Shown here: one piece after another, positions 27,869 through 37,479 of the stretch
Layout: each line of letters opens with the position of its first letter
Position numbering within the stretch: the stretch's first letter is position 1
From: Brucella tritici
GTDB lineage: Bacteria > Pseudomonadota > Alphaproteobacteria > Rhizobiales > Rhizobiaceae
Length of the DNA stretch: 64,000 bases
Assembly: GCF_902825325.1 (NCBI RefSeq)
Contig: NZ_CADEAR010000013.1
Span: forward strand, 1-64,000
Reading direction: 5' to 3'
The notes under the pieces: generated by a model
Databases searched by the model: none
Told to the model about the DNA's origin: nothing
The model's input: the letters and a program-made list of their open reading frames with translations, nothing else
Program-made: the position numbers and the translations under genes

Positions 27869-28432
27869 TCACGCTGCTTGGGAAAGCGTGTTGTTTATCG
27901 GTTCTCTGTGAAGAGAAGATGCGAGGATAATCCCTTCCGGCCAGCGGCTGAATCCACTTGCTACATTTATGTGTCCGGCATGGCCGAGATCGACAAATCC
28001 CGATCCCCACACATGGGACAGAGCTTCTGCCTTGGCAAAGCTCATATATTCATCGTTGCGGCTTGCGACGACGATGGACGGAAAACCCAGCTCCTGGCGC
28101 GGGAGCGGAGTAAAGCTCTGGAACCGATCGTCCTTACGAGCCATTGTTTCGGCGTCAGCCGGTGCAACCAGAAGGGCGCCCGCCACATGAGCCGCCGACG
28201 GGCGGCTGGCCAGATGTGCGACCAGTGCGCAGCCGAGACTATGGGCGACCAGAACTGCGCCCGGATTTTCGGCGAGTTTGGATTCGAGTGCGTGCATCCA
28301 GTCGGATAACACCGGATAGTGCCAGTCGTCCTGTTCGACGAGCAATGCTGACGGATCGTCATGCAACCATTGGCGCTGCCAGTGGCCTGCTTCCGATCCC
28401 TTGAAACCGGGGATGATTAATGTCGCAGGCAT
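27869..28432 (-). CDS. RBBP9/YdeN family alpha/beta hydrolase
   Basis: Small serine hydrolase, 187 residues, the usual length for the family. The N-terminus LIIPGFKGSEAGHWQRQW is typical; the nucleophile Ser is in VAHSLGC, the Asp in ASRNDEYMS and the His in DLGHAGHINVASGFSRWPEG. The natural substrate of this family is generally unknown. Monocistronic, convergent with cysW. Confidence 0.88.
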   Translation of the reverse strand: MPATLIIPGFKGSEAGHWQRQWLHDDPSALLVEQDDWHYPVLSDWMHALESKLAENPGAVLVAHSLGCALVAHLASRPSAAHVAGALLVAPADAETMARKDDRFQSFTPLPRQELGFPSIVVASRNDEYMSFAKAEALSHVWGSGFVDLGHAGHINVASGFSRWPEGIILASSLHREPINNTLSQAA

Positions 28433-28595
28433 GCGTTTTTCCTCTTGGATAAGGCCTTGGGAGGGCGTTCAGTTTCGCAATTTAAAGCCATTGCGAAACT
28501 GGTTCCAAGATAGGCGGCCAAAGTTGCCATTTTAAGGAAAACAAATTCAAATTAGGACGGTTTTGTGAAAATTATACTCCGTTCCTGGCCTGCCT

Positions 28596-29543
28596 CTATT
28601 TTCGCTGTTTATCGTTCCATCGCAACAGAAACTGCGACTTTTCGAAAACCAGAACGACCACGAGTGACATCGCGAACGGGATAAGGAGGTAGAGCAGGCG
28701 GAAGACGATCAGCGCTGCCAAAACATCAGCCTGATTCATATCCGGCAAGCCAGTCAGGAAAACGAGCTCCAAAACGCCGAGACCACCCGGAGCGTGCGAG
28801 ATCAGGGCGGCAGAAAAGGAGACCAGGAAAATGCCCAAGATAATAAGGAATCCGGGATTGCCAGCCTCTGGCAAGGCAAAGTAGATGATGCCGGCGGCGC
28901 CGATCAATTCCAACGGCGCGACGATGAGCTGCTGCACCACAACCGACATGCGCGGATATTCCAGACGAAAACTGCCGATCTGGAGCGGGCGCAGACGCAG
29001 CCAGCTACCAAAGACATAGAGCAGCACGAATGCGAGCATCAAAAGTGCGATCACAATGGAGACGGTCGGTGTCAGCTCCTCGTTGAAGCGCATGAGAATA
29101 TGCGGCTCCAATAGGAGAACAATGCTTGATGTTATGATGACACCGAGAATAAATGTGAAAGAACAGAAGGCGATAAGAACAGCGATTTCGCTGCCAGGCA
29201 TGCCTTGTGACGAATAGGCCCTGTAGCGCACAACCGCGCCAGAGACGACCGAGGCACCAATATTATGTGACAAAGCATAGGTGGTGAAGGAACAAAGCGC
29301 GATAAACAGCCAGGAAATCTTGCGCTTGAGGTGCAAGAGCGCGATGCGATCGTAGCCTGCAAGCGAACTGTAGGCCAAAAGTGCTGAAGCTGCAGCCAGA
29401 ACCCAATGATGGGCACGGATTGCATAAAGACTGTCCAGAACATCATCGAGTGAAATGCTGCGCAGTTCGCGATAGAGAAGCCAAGCCGAAATACCGACTG
29501 CGCAAATACCCACGACCGGCCAGATGTAATCCTTTGCTTTCAT
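28596..29543 (-). CDS. YbhN/UPF0104 family membrane protein (LPG-synthase flippase-like)
   Basis: Integral membrane protein of 315 residues with about eight helices. It belongs to the family that resembles the transmembrane flippase domain of lysylphosphatidylglycerol synthase (MprF); motifs include SHNIGASVVSGAVVRYRAYSSQG and SHAPGGLGVLELVF. No C-terminal aminoacyl-transferase domain is present, so it is not a complete MprF. Its start overlaps the stop of the antiporter gene (ATGA), so the two are one operon. Confidence 0.85.
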   Translation of the reverse strand: MKAKDYIWPVVGICAVGISAWLLYRELRSISLDDVLDSLYAIRAHHWVLAAASALLAYSSLAGYDRIALLHLKRKISWLFIALCSFTTYALSHNIGASVVSGAVVRYRAYSSQGMPGSEIAVLIAFCSFTFILGVIITSSIVLLLEPHILMRFNEELTPTVSIVIALLMLAFVLLYVFGSWLRLRPLQIGSFRLEYPRMSVVVQQLIVAPLELIGAAGIIYFALPEAGNPGFLIILGIFLVSFSAALISHAPGGLGVLELVFLTGLPDMNQADVLAALIVFRLLYLLIPFAMSLVVVLVFEKSQFLLRWNDKQRK

Positions 29544-31393
29544 CAGCCGGTCACCATGCTTTCATGCTTCATATCATCCCCTTTTTTGCCCATGATATCG
29601 GTCGATTCATCTTCCGATAGTAGCCCCAATGTGTCGGTCTGAGATTCGGTTTCTTTGGAAACGGTTTCAGTGCTTTTCTTTATGATCTCAGTTCCGATTG
29701 CTTTTGCCATGGCGGCTGCGATTTCCTCCTCTCCCAGAATGACAAAATCTGCGCCAAGATCCTTTAGATATTGTGCTTCCGCCTTCGAGCAGGCGCGTAC
29801 GACGATGCTGATTTCCGGATTTGCGGCTCGGGCTAATGCTGTGACCCGTCCAGCCTCGAAGGCATTGGGGATTGCAATAACCAGATTTCGCGCCATTGCC
29901 GGATTGGCCGCCTTCAGTATCTCTGAATCCGAGGCGTTGCCAGCAATGGCTTCTACGCCTTTGTCCTTGAGCGAGGCGCTGATTTTCGACGAATCCTCGA
30001 TGACGAGAAAAGGCGTCGTCTCTGCCCGTAATCCTGCTGCAATCCTTTCGCCGATCTGGCCATAGCCGACGACAATCGTGTGTCCGTTTAGCAAAGTTTG
30101 GGGTAGCGGCTCAGGTTCGGAAATGCTGAGTTCGACACCGGGGGCTTCACCGGCTGGTGTCTCGTGTTTGCTTTGCTTTTCGATCCATGGCCGCATTCGT
30201 TCCGCTACGATGAACATAATCGGATTGAGGAAGATCGACAGGATGGCACCAGCGAGAATAAGGTCGCGTCCAGCCGGTGGGAGAAGATTGAGACTGACGC
30301 CCAACCCCGCCAAAATGAAGGAGAATTCACCGATCTGAGCAAGACTTGCTGAAATGGTGAGCGCCGTGCTGACAGGGCGACGGAAAGCGCGCACGATGAA
30401 GAATGCCGCGACTGATTTGCCGATGAGGATGATGGCAAGCGTTCCGAGCAGGGGCAGTGGATCGCGGAGAAGGCTCATCGGGTCGAACAACATTCCGACC
30501 GAGATAAAGAACAGCACCGCAAAGGCATCGCGCAAGGGTAGGGACTCTTCTGCTGCGCGATGGCTGAGTTCGGATTCGCTCATCACCATGCCGGCAAAGA
30601 ACGCCCCCAACGCGAAGGAAACGCCAAACAGATGGGCCGCGCCGAAAGCCACGCCCAGTGCAATGGCGAGCACGCCGAGACGAAATAATTCGCGGGAGCC
30701 GGTCTGAGCCACGACATTCAGAAGCCAGGGGATGACCTTGCGTCCCACGATGAGCATCAGGGCGACGAACAGAACAACCTTGGCAATGGTGAGAAGGATA
30801 ATGCCACCAATGCCGAGGCCAAGCCATGAAGCGATGGGATCGCTTGCTGCCGAGCCTTCCGCACGACCGGTTACGCTGGCGACTGCCGGAAGCAGAACCA
30901 GCGCCATGACCATTGCGAGGTCTTCGACAATCAGCCAGCCGACGGCGATGCGCCCGCGCTCGGTATCAATCAGGCGGCGCTCCTGCATCGCGCGCAACAG
31001 GACGACCGTACTCGCGGTAGAAAGAGCTAGACCGAAAACCAGACCGGCCTGCACATCCCAGCCAAGGGCGAGGCCAAGGCCGGTTCCAAGTGCTGCTGCG
31101 GCTGCGATCTGTGCGAGTGCGCCGGGAACCGCTATGGCTTTGACGGAAAGAAGATCCTTGAGGGAAAAATGCAGACCAACGCCGAACATCAGCAGGATGA
31201 CACCAATCTCGGCAAGCTGAAGAATGAGGTCCTGATCTGCAACGAAACCGGGTGTGTGGGGACCGGCAATAACACCGGCCAGAAGATAGCCAACGAGAGG
31301 GGAGATTTTCAGACGGGTGGCTATCGCACCGAAGATGAAGGCCAGGCATAACCCGATGACGATTGTCGCAATCAAAGGCGTGTCATGGGGCAT
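29543..31393 (-). CDS. ybaL: Kef/YbaL-type monovalent cation:proton antiporter (CPA2) with TrkA-N domain
   Basis: Potassium/proton antiporter or channel of the CPA2 family, 616 residues. About twelve membrane helices (1-390) include ISPLVGYLLAGVIAGPHTPGF and GLALSTASTVVLLRAMQERR; a cytosolic RCK/TrkA-N domain (from about 440) has the dinucleotide motif VVGYGQIGERIAAG. The C-terminal 60 residues are hydrophilic and Ser/Thr/Glu-rich. AAGG precedes ATG 31393. The YbhN-like gene overlaps its end. Confidence 0.87.
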   Translation of the reverse strand: MPHDTPLIATIVIGLCLAFIFGAIATRLKISPLVGYLLAGVIAGPHTPGFVADQDLILQLAEIGVILLMFGVGLHFSLKDLLSVKAIAVPGALAQIAAAAALGTGLGLALGWDVQAGLVFGLALSTASTVVLLRAMQERRLIDTERGRIAVGWLIVEDLAMVMALVLLPAVASVTGRAEGSAASDPIASWLGLGIGGIILLTIAKVVLFVALMLIVGRKVIPWLLNVVAQTGSRELFRLGVLAIALGVAFGAAHLFGVSFALGAFFAGMVMSESELSHRAAEESLPLRDAFAVLFFISVGMLFDPMSLLRDPLPLLGTLAIILIGKSVAAFFIVRAFRRPVSTALTISASLAQIGEFSFILAGLGVSLNLLPPAGRDLILAGAILSIFLNPIMFIVAERMRPWIEKQSKHETPAGEAPGVELSISEPEPLPQTLLNGHTIVVGYGQIGERIAAGLRAETTPFLVIEDSSKISASLKDKGVEAIAGNASDSEILKAANPAMARNLVIAIPNAFEAGRVTALARAANPEISIVVRACSKAEAQYLKDLGADFVILGEEEIAAAMAKAIGTEIIKKSTETVSKETESQTDTLGLLSEDESTDIMGKKGDDMKHESMVTG

Positions 31394-31471
31394 CAGGTGC
31401 CTTTCCCCTTCTGGCTTCTCAATTCTGTATGTGGGAGCCGGGCACGGCCTGAACCGTGCCCGGCGAACGGG

Positions 31472-34006
31472 TTATTTCTGCGCTGTGGCGCTGTCTTCAA
31501 TAGCCTGATGGGCTTCCTTGCGATGCTGCCACCAGTTGCCCAGCAAAAGCAGAATCGGCGCGGCGATGAAGATCGACGACGATGTTGCGATAACGATACC
31601 GAACAGCATAGGCACGGCAAAATTATGAACCGCGCTGCCACCCCATACTGCCATTGGGAGCATACACAGGAACGTCGTCATCGATGTATAAATACAGCGG
31701 ACGAGCACCTGATTGATACTCATATCGACGATCTCGCGCAGCGGCTTCGATTTATAAAGACGCATGTTTTCACGCATGCGGTCATAAACCACGACCTTAT
31801 CGTTTACCGAGTAACCGATAGCGGTTAGAAGCGCTGCGATGGCTGTCAGGTTGAAATCGAGCTGGAACAGCGCAAAGAAACCGACCATCTTTGTGGTGTC
31901 GAGGACGAGCGTGATGATTGCGCCCATCGCAAAGAACCATTCGAAACGCCACCAGAGGTAGATGAGCATGCCGAGTGCCGACAGGACGACTGCGATGAAG
32001 CCGGAGCGGGCTAGTTCGCCGGAAACCTTGGGGCCGACGACTTCTGTGCGCTCGATTTTCACGCCCGGATCAAGCTCGGTTACGGCTTCGCGCATTTTGT
32101 TGACGGCAATCGTCTGCGCTTCCTCACCGCCGTCCTGACGCTGAACGCGGATCAGAACATCGTTCGGGCTACCGGCAGACTGAAGTGCTACTTCACCAAG
32201 CCCGAGCGAGCCAAGTTTTTCGCGCAGTTGTGCCAGATCGGCTGGTTGTGACGTAACGATTTCCGCCTGAATGCCGCCCTTGAAATCGATGCCGTAATTC
32301 AGCCCCGGCTTGAAGAATAGGCCAAGAGACAGGATCGACAGCACGATCGAGACGCCGATGCCGACGAAGCGGGCGTTCATGAAGCTGATATTGGTCTTTT
32401 CTGGAACAAACTTCAGGAACGGCTCGATGACGAGCACCTTCAGCTTACGCTTGCGGACGTACCAGGCCATCGCCATGCGAACCAGCGTCACATCCGTGAA
32501 CATCGAGATCGCAATACCGAGCATCATGGTGATAGCAAAGCCACGGACCGGGCCGGTACCGAAGGTGAACAGCAGCAAGGTCGAGATCAGCGACGTAACG
32601 TTCGCATCCACAATTGTGGAGAAGGCGCTGTGAAAGCCCTTATCCAGCGCGGCCATGGCCCCAAGGCCACGCCGCGTTTCTTCGCGAATACGTTCGTTAA
32701 TGAGAATATTAGCGTCAACTGCGATACCAATACCGAGGATGATACCGGCGATACCGGGCAATGTCAGCGTTGCACCGATGAGGCTGAGGGCTGAGAAAGT
32801 GAGCAAGGTGTGGAGCAGGAGCGCCACATTGGCGATGGTACCCCAAACGCCATAAAGGAGCTGGATGAAGACCGCGACAAGTACGAAGCCGACGATACCG
32901 GTAATGAGGCCCATCTTGATGGCATCGCCGCCAAGGTCCGGACCAACCGTACGTTCTTCAATGACGGTCAGCGGAGCGGGCAGGGCGCCAGCGCGCAGGA
33001 GGGCCGAGAGGACGACGGTATCCTGAACTGTAAAGCTGCCGGAAATCTGGCCCGAGCCGCCGGTGATCGGTTCACGGATGACGGGTGCGCTCAGCACCTT
33101 GCCATCGAGCACAATTGCAAACGGACGATTGACGTTCTTTGTCGTGATGTCGGCGAACTGGCGTGCGCCGAGACTATCGAAACGGAAGGACACGATCGGC
33201 TCATTGGTGCGCTGGTCAAAGCCTGCGCGCGCATCGGTGAGACGCTCGCCGGAAAGTGCAACCTGATCCTCGATTGGGTACTTGATGTTCGGGTCCTTGG
33301 AATCCGGCATGATGGTCACGCCCGGAGGCGGCGTATCGTTCGGATTGGCATCGGCAACCATGTGGAAGCTCATCTTCGCGGTACTTCCGAGAAGCTGGCG
33401 AAGCTGCGCCGGATCCTGGAGGCCGGGGAGCTGAACGACGATACGATCTGAGCCTACACGCTGGATGGAAGGCTCGGCGACGCCGACTTGGTCGACGCGC
33501 TGACGGATGATTTCAAGACTCTGCTGGAGAGCAGCATCGAGACGGTAGTTGAAGCCTGCCTCTGTCAGGGTCAGGCGAAGCTGGTTGTCGTTTGATGCAA
33601 CGTCTATGTCGTTGATTGCCGTACCGAAACCGCTGGTGTTGACTTGCGAGATCAAGGTGCGAAGCGCAGTTTCGGCCTTAGATCGCTGATCGGCATCAGG
33701 GATGGTCACGACAACGGCGTCGCCGACAGCGCGGATAGACTGCGGCTGGATACGCTCGGCGCGCAGCTTGCTGCGGGCGTCGTCCAGCAGCGTCCTCAGG
33801 CGATCCTTTTTAAGGCCGGCTGCATCGACTTCAAGCACAAGATAAGAGCCGCCCCGCAGATCGAGGCCAAGCGTGACCTGACGCTTCGGGAACCAGGACG
33901 GCATGGCGTCGAGGTGCTTTTGGGTGAAGAAGTTGGGCAAGGCAATGATGACGCCGATCGCAACGATCAGGCTATACAGCACAACCACCCATTTCGAAGT
34001 ACGCAT
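31472..34006 (-). CDS. secDF: Protein translocase SecDF, fused
   Basis: Proton-driven membrane partner of SecYEG that pulls exported proteins across, 844 residues with SecD and SecF fused into one chain. SecD part: LGLDLRGGSYLVLEVD near residues 47-62 and LPGIAGIILGIGIAVDANILINERIREE; SecF part: YGIDFKGGIQAEIV and TAIGYSVNDKVVVYDRMRENM. Twelve helices in total. The region before ATG 34006 has only a weak ribosome site (CGGAA) and holds inverted repeats, directly behind a putative arrest peptide gene. Confidence 0.95.
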   Translation of the reverse strand: MRTSKWVVVLYSLIVAIGVIIALPNFFTQKHLDAMPSWFPKRQVTLGLDLRGGSYLVLEVDAAGLKKDRLRTLLDDARSKLRAERIQPQSIRAVGDAVVVTIPDADQRSKAETALRTLISQVNTSGFGTAINDIDVASNDNQLRLTLTEAGFNYRLDAALQQSLEIIRQRVDQVGVAEPSIQRVGSDRIVVQLPGLQDPAQLRQLLGSTAKMSFHMVADANPNDTPPPGVTIMPDSKDPNIKYPIEDQVALSGERLTDARAGFDQRTNEPIVSFRFDSLGARQFADITTKNVNRPFAIVLDGKVLSAPVIREPITGGSGQISGSFTVQDTVVLSALLRAGALPAPLTVIEERTVGPDLGGDAIKMGLITGIVGFVLVAVFIQLLYGVWGTIANVALLLHTLLTFSALSLIGATLTLPGIAGIILGIGIAVDANILINERIREETRRGLGAMAALDKGFHSAFSTIVDANVTSLISTLLLFTFGTGPVRGFAITMMLGIAISMFTDVTLVRMAMAWYVRKRKLKVLVIEPFLKFVPEKTNISFMNARFVGIGVSIVLSILSLGLFFKPGLNYGIDFKGGIQAEIVTSQPADLAQLREKLGSLGLGEVALQSAGSPNDVLIRVQRQDGGEEAQTIAVNKMREAVTELDPGVKIERTEVVGPKVSGELARSGFIAVVLSALGMLIYLWWRFEWFFAMGAIITLVLDTTKMVGFFALFQLDFNLTAIAALLTAIGYSVNDKVVVYDRMRENMRLYKSKPLREIVDMSINQVLVRCIYTSMTTFLCMLPMAVWGGSAVHNFAVPMLFGIVIATSSSIFIAAPILLLLGNWWQHRKEAHQAIEDSATAQK

Positions 34007-34119
34007 GGATTAAGGTTCCGGTTGGTACGCCCCAATTGCCACTTAATATCAAGTGGCGGTACGGGCATTGTTTGTAATGGCGTTAGGATTGGTAAGGCCC
34101 AATCATCAAGATTGGCGCA
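34007..34119 (-). promoter_or_regulatory. Structured spacer between arrest-peptide ORF and secDF
   Basis: On the minus strand, CCAATC-TTGAT-GATTGG (34099-34115) begins right after the stop of the upstream ORF, and GCCACTT-GATATT-AAGTGGC (34038-34057) is a perfect 7-bp dyad about 30 nt before the secDF start. Flanking GTACCGCC and GGCGTAC could lengthen the second stem towards the ribosome site. This is the arrangement expected for translational control by ribosome stalling upstream; the folding itself is inferred. Confidence 0.55.
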
Positions 34120-34536
34120 TTATGCGCTTTTCGGAGGCGCACGGGCAGAGCCAAAATGTCCCTGCAAAACTGCGAGGCGCCGGAAATTCTGCGCCGCTTC
34201 GGCTGATCTCGTCTTTGGAAGAACAATCGCTGCCGTCGCAACAGGGAGTGCTGCTCCGGTGTGATCGAGATAGGAGGTTTTGATCTTGGCTGCGATAGCT
34301 TCGATCAGGATTGCCCGCATGGGCTGTGGTGAAGGGGTAGACTGCTGATGAACAGGTGTTGCTGGACTGCCTTCGACCTGCCTTGCCACGATGCCGCCAG
34401 AATGACCGCGAGCCGCATCGTCGTCGAGCGTAGAAAAATCCACGGCGAATAGAAAAGCGGTAAACGACAGAACGCACGTAACGAACAGCATGAAACCATG
34501 CCGCTTGTGCTGTTCCGTGTTTTTCATGCCCTTCAT
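34120..34536 (-). CDS. Candidate ApdP-type ribosome arrest peptide upstream of secDF
   Basis: A 138-residue reading frame ending 113 nt before secDF. A basic N-terminus (1-14) is followed by one hydrophobic signal-anchor helix (about 15-32, FMLFVTCVLSFTAFLFAV), a low-complexity Pro/Gln/Ala middle, and a C-terminal end GSARAPPKSA. RAPP occupies residues 132-135, three residues before the stop. This combination of exported small protein, position before secDF and terminal RAPP is that described for the arrest peptide ApdP of Sinorhizobium medicae. The peptide would stall the ribosome unless Sec pulls on it, coupling secDF expression to export capacity. ATG 34536 is the likely start; ATG 34527 is also possible. 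Confidence 0.75.
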   Translation of the reverse strand: MKGMKNTEQHKRHGFMLFVTCVLSFTAFLFAVDFSTLDDDAARGHSGGIVARQVEGSPATPVHQQSTPSPQPMRAILIEAIAAKIKTSYLDHTGAALPVATAAIVLPKTRSAEAAQNFRRLAVLQGHFGSARAPPKSA

Positions 34537-34776
34537 CAAATCGCCAAGACTTTCTTTAGAGTCTATCCGTGGAGTTGAGCCAGCTTTTCACACTCATTGC
34601 GAATCCTCATTAATCATTTGTGTTCGCACGAACAAGGAAATACTGGCATTAAGGCTCGCCTTATACGCTATGGGTCCGCTTTCGGCGCACTATGAGATCT
34701 TGTAAGGAGCCACGCCTTGCATCCGTTTTAGGGCGCTTTATGTTGAAACCATGTCTTGTTTAACGGCAGAATTGAA

Positions 34777-37359
34777 TTGGCATATTCATCGACGTTTCGT
34801 GTTCTTGCATTTTCTCTTCTGATCAGCGCACTGTCGCTGGGTGGCATTGCGTCTGCTATCGCGCAGGACAATAAACAACCGACGCCACAGACGACGCAAA
34901 CCGCGCCAGCAGCGGCTCCCCAAAACAGCTCCGTCCAACAAGCGCCCGCTGCCACCGATCAACAGCAGGCCCCCGTGCCCGTTTCCGGCGTCGTTCAGCA
35001 ACAAAAGCCGGTCATCAATGATCTGAAGCAGCAGACGAAACGGATCAGCGACCAGCTCCCAAAGGCCGCTTCGAACGATGAATCGCTGGCCAACCTCAAG
35101 CTTCAGCTGGACTCCCTTTCAAAGAAACTTCTGGAGGCTGGCGTTGCATTTCGCCCGCGCCTCAGCGAAATCAACACACGGCTGGAGCAATTGGGCCCTG
35201 CGCCTTCCGGTGACCAGCCGCCCGAACCGGCAATCGTCAGTGAAGAGCGCGCCCGGCTGACCGCTGAAAAGGCCGAAATAAATGCCGTCGTGGGCGAGAC
35301 CGAAGATACCTCGCTTTCCGTCAATCAGATGTCCGCAAAGATCGGCGACATGCGCCGCGATCTTTTTGCAAGAACACTTTCCCAGCGTGTGAACATCGAC
35401 ACCACGCTCGGTACGGAGGTCGCCTCGGCCGCCAGCAACCAGATGGTTTCGCTCTGGCGCATTGTTCAGTCGTGGTGGCGTTTTGTCAGCACGTTTAAGC
35501 TCAAATCGTTTCTTGCGGCCGCCTTCTTCGCCTTTGTTGCCGCGCTGGTCATCCAGATTGGCGCAAAGCGTGTTCTCGGAACGCTCTATCAGCGCGATGC
35601 GACCGTGGAGTCGCCATCCTATCTGAGCCGTCTTTCGGTAGCGTTCTGGTCTACGGTGATACCGTCGGCGGCGGTCGGCGTCTTTTTGGCGGCAACTTAC
35701 TTTTTTATGAATTATTTCAATGTCCTGAGAACAGATATTGCGTCCTTATTCCAGTCGTTGTTTCTCGTGCTGGGGCTTGTCTTCTTCATTCACAGACTCG
35801 CGTCCGCGTGCATCAGTTCGGATATGCCGCAGTGGCGATTGGTTCCGGTTGCGCCGCGTCCGGGACGCGTTTTGGGCTGGCTGATAACGGGAACCGCATT
35901 GACCAGCGGGCTTGATTCCTTCTTCGGAAAGGTCAACCAGATTTTGTCGTCGCCGCTGTCATTGACCATGGCGAAAAGTTTGCTGGCCACCGTGATGGTC
36001 GGTGTCCTTATTCTGGCGATTGCGTTTTTGAAGCCCGTTGAGCGCGAAAAGGATGGCGCCATCCGGTCGTGGCCGCGCGGATTCAAAACGTTTCTGATCA
36101 TATTGGGTCTTTTACCCATTTTGGCTGCGGTTTTCGGCTTTATCGGTATGGCGCGTTTCATATCGCAGCAGATCGTGGTCACAGGAGCATTCCTCGTTAC
36201 CATGTATATGGGCTTCCTGACGGGACGTGCGATTTCGGAGGAACAGGCATTTGCATCCAGTCAGATCGGCAAGGCAATGCGGGAGCGTTTTCATTTCGAC
36301 GACGCAACCCTTGATCAGCTTGGTCTTCTGGCAGGCATTCTGATCAATCTCGTCGTTGCCTTGATCGGCATTCCGCTGGTTCTGATGCAGCTCGGCTTCC
36401 AGTGGGCTGAATTGAAGAGCACCTTCTATCAGTTGATGACCGGGTTCCAGATCGGCAATATTTCCATCTCACTCATGGGGCTTTTGACCGGCGTTCTGCT
36501 GTTTGCGATCGGCTATTTGCTGACACGCTGGTTCCAGAACTGGCTCGACAACAGCGTCATGGCGCGCGGGCGTGTCGATTCCGGTGTTCGCAATTCCATC
36601 CGCACGGTCATAGGCTATGTGGGGCTTTGTCTTGCAGCCTTGATGGGCGTATCAGCGGCTGGGTTCAATATGTCGAACCTCGCACTTATTGCCGGTGGCC
36701 TCTCCCTCGGTATCGGTTTCGGCCTCCAGAATATCGTCCAGAATTTCGTATCCGGTCTCATTCTTCTCGCAGAACGTCCGTTCAAGGTTGGCGACTGGGT
36801 GGAGGCCGGTACGGTCAGCGGCATCGTCAAGAAAATCAGTGTGCGCGCGACGGAAGTGGAAACCTTCCAGAAACAATCAATCATTGTGCCGAATTCGACG
36901 CTTATCAACGGCAATGTCGGCAACTGGACGCATCGCAACAAGCTTGGGCGCATCGATATCAATGTGCAGGCATCCTATACGGCAGAGCCTCGTCGGATTC
37001 ATGCGCTGCTTCTCGAAATCGTTCGAGGCCACCCTTCGATTCTGAAGAACCCGGAACCTTTTGTTTCGTTTCAAAGCATGAACGATTCACTGATGGTCTT
37101 TGACGTTTACGCCCATGTGGCCGACATCACTTCGACTGGCGGCATCAAGAACGAACTGAGGTTCCAGATTGTCGAACGCTTCCATGAGGAAGGCTTGCAT
37201 CTGTCCTCGTCCTCGACTGATCTTATTCTCAGCGTGCCGGAGATTGAGAAACTTTCAGAGTTGATGCAGAAGGAAAAGGAGCTTTCCCCCGCAGCCGGGA
37301 AGAAGAAGGCGAACGCAGAGAAGCCCGAAGCCAAGGAAGATACCGACGACCGGGCTTGA
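34777..37359 (+). CDS. Large MscS-family mechanosensitive channel with N-terminal DUF3772-like region
   Basis: Inner-membrane channel that releases solutes on osmotic downshock, about 860 residues. A signal peptide (about 1-29, cut at AIAQ) precedes a Gln/Pro/Ala-rich and helical periplasmic region (about 30-220), then roughly ten membrane helices. The MscS domain is C-terminal with LALIAGGLSLGIGFGLQNIVQNFVSGLILLAERPFKVGDWVE, the pore helix and start of the beta domain. The tail is highly charged (KKKANAEKPEAKEDTDDR). No ATG is available: TTG 34777 is chosen as it gives a clean signal peptide; TTG 34756 is an alternative. Confidence 0.88.
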   Translation: MAYSSTFRVLAFSLLISALSLGGIASAIAQDNKQPTPQTTQTAPAAAPQNSSVQQAPAATDQQQAPVPVSGVVQQQKPVINDLKQQTKRISDQLPKAASNDESLANLKLQLDSLSKKLLEAGVAFRPRLSEINTRLEQLGPAPSGDQPPEPAIVSEERARLTAEKAEINAVVGETEDTSLSVNQMSAKIGDMRRDLFARTLSQRVNIDTTLGTEVASAASNQMVSLWRIVQSWWRFVSTFKLKSFLAAAFFAFVAALVIQIGAKRVLGTLYQRDATVESPSYLSRLSVAFWSTVIPSAAVGVFLAATYFFMNYFNVLRTDIASLFQSLFLVLGLVFFIHRLASACISSDMPQWRLVPVAPRPGRVLGWLITGTALTSGLDSFFGKVNQILSSPLSLTMAKSLLATVMVGVLILAIAFLKPVEREKDGAIRSWPRGFKTFLIILGLLPILAAVFGFIGMARFISQQIVVTGAFLVTMYMGFLTGRAISEEQAFASSQIGKAMRERFHFDDATLDQLGLLAGILINLVVALIGIPLVLMQLGFQWAELKSTFYQLMTGFQIGNISISLMGLLTGVLLFAIGYLLTRWFQNWLDNSVMARGRVDSGVRNSIRTVIGYVGLCLAALMGVSAAGFNMSNLALIAGGLSLGIGFGLQNIVQNFVSGLILLAERPFKVGDWVEAGTVSGIVKKISVRATEVETFQKQSIIVPNSTLINGNVGNWTHRNKLGRIDINVQASYTAEPRRIHALLLEIVRGHPSILKNPEPFVSFQSMNDSLMVFDVYAHVADITSTGGIKNELRFQIVERFHEEGLHLSSSSTDLILSVPEIEKLSELMQKEKELSPAAGKKKANAEKPEAKEDTDDRA

Positions 37360-37479
37360 TGAATATTTCGTTCAGTTGCAGTTCAGTTTTGTCCGCTTAT
37401 AAAGAGGATGACAGAGGGCAATAGGGCTCATGCGACATCGGACATATCGCGGCGGGAGCGATGGAAAGGTCGGGACGGT

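Noticed and set aside
28596-29543. Full lysylphosphatidylglycerol synthase (MprF)
   Set aside because: Only the membrane domain is present (315 residues); the aminoacyl-transferase domain is missing and the next gene upstream is an antiporter.
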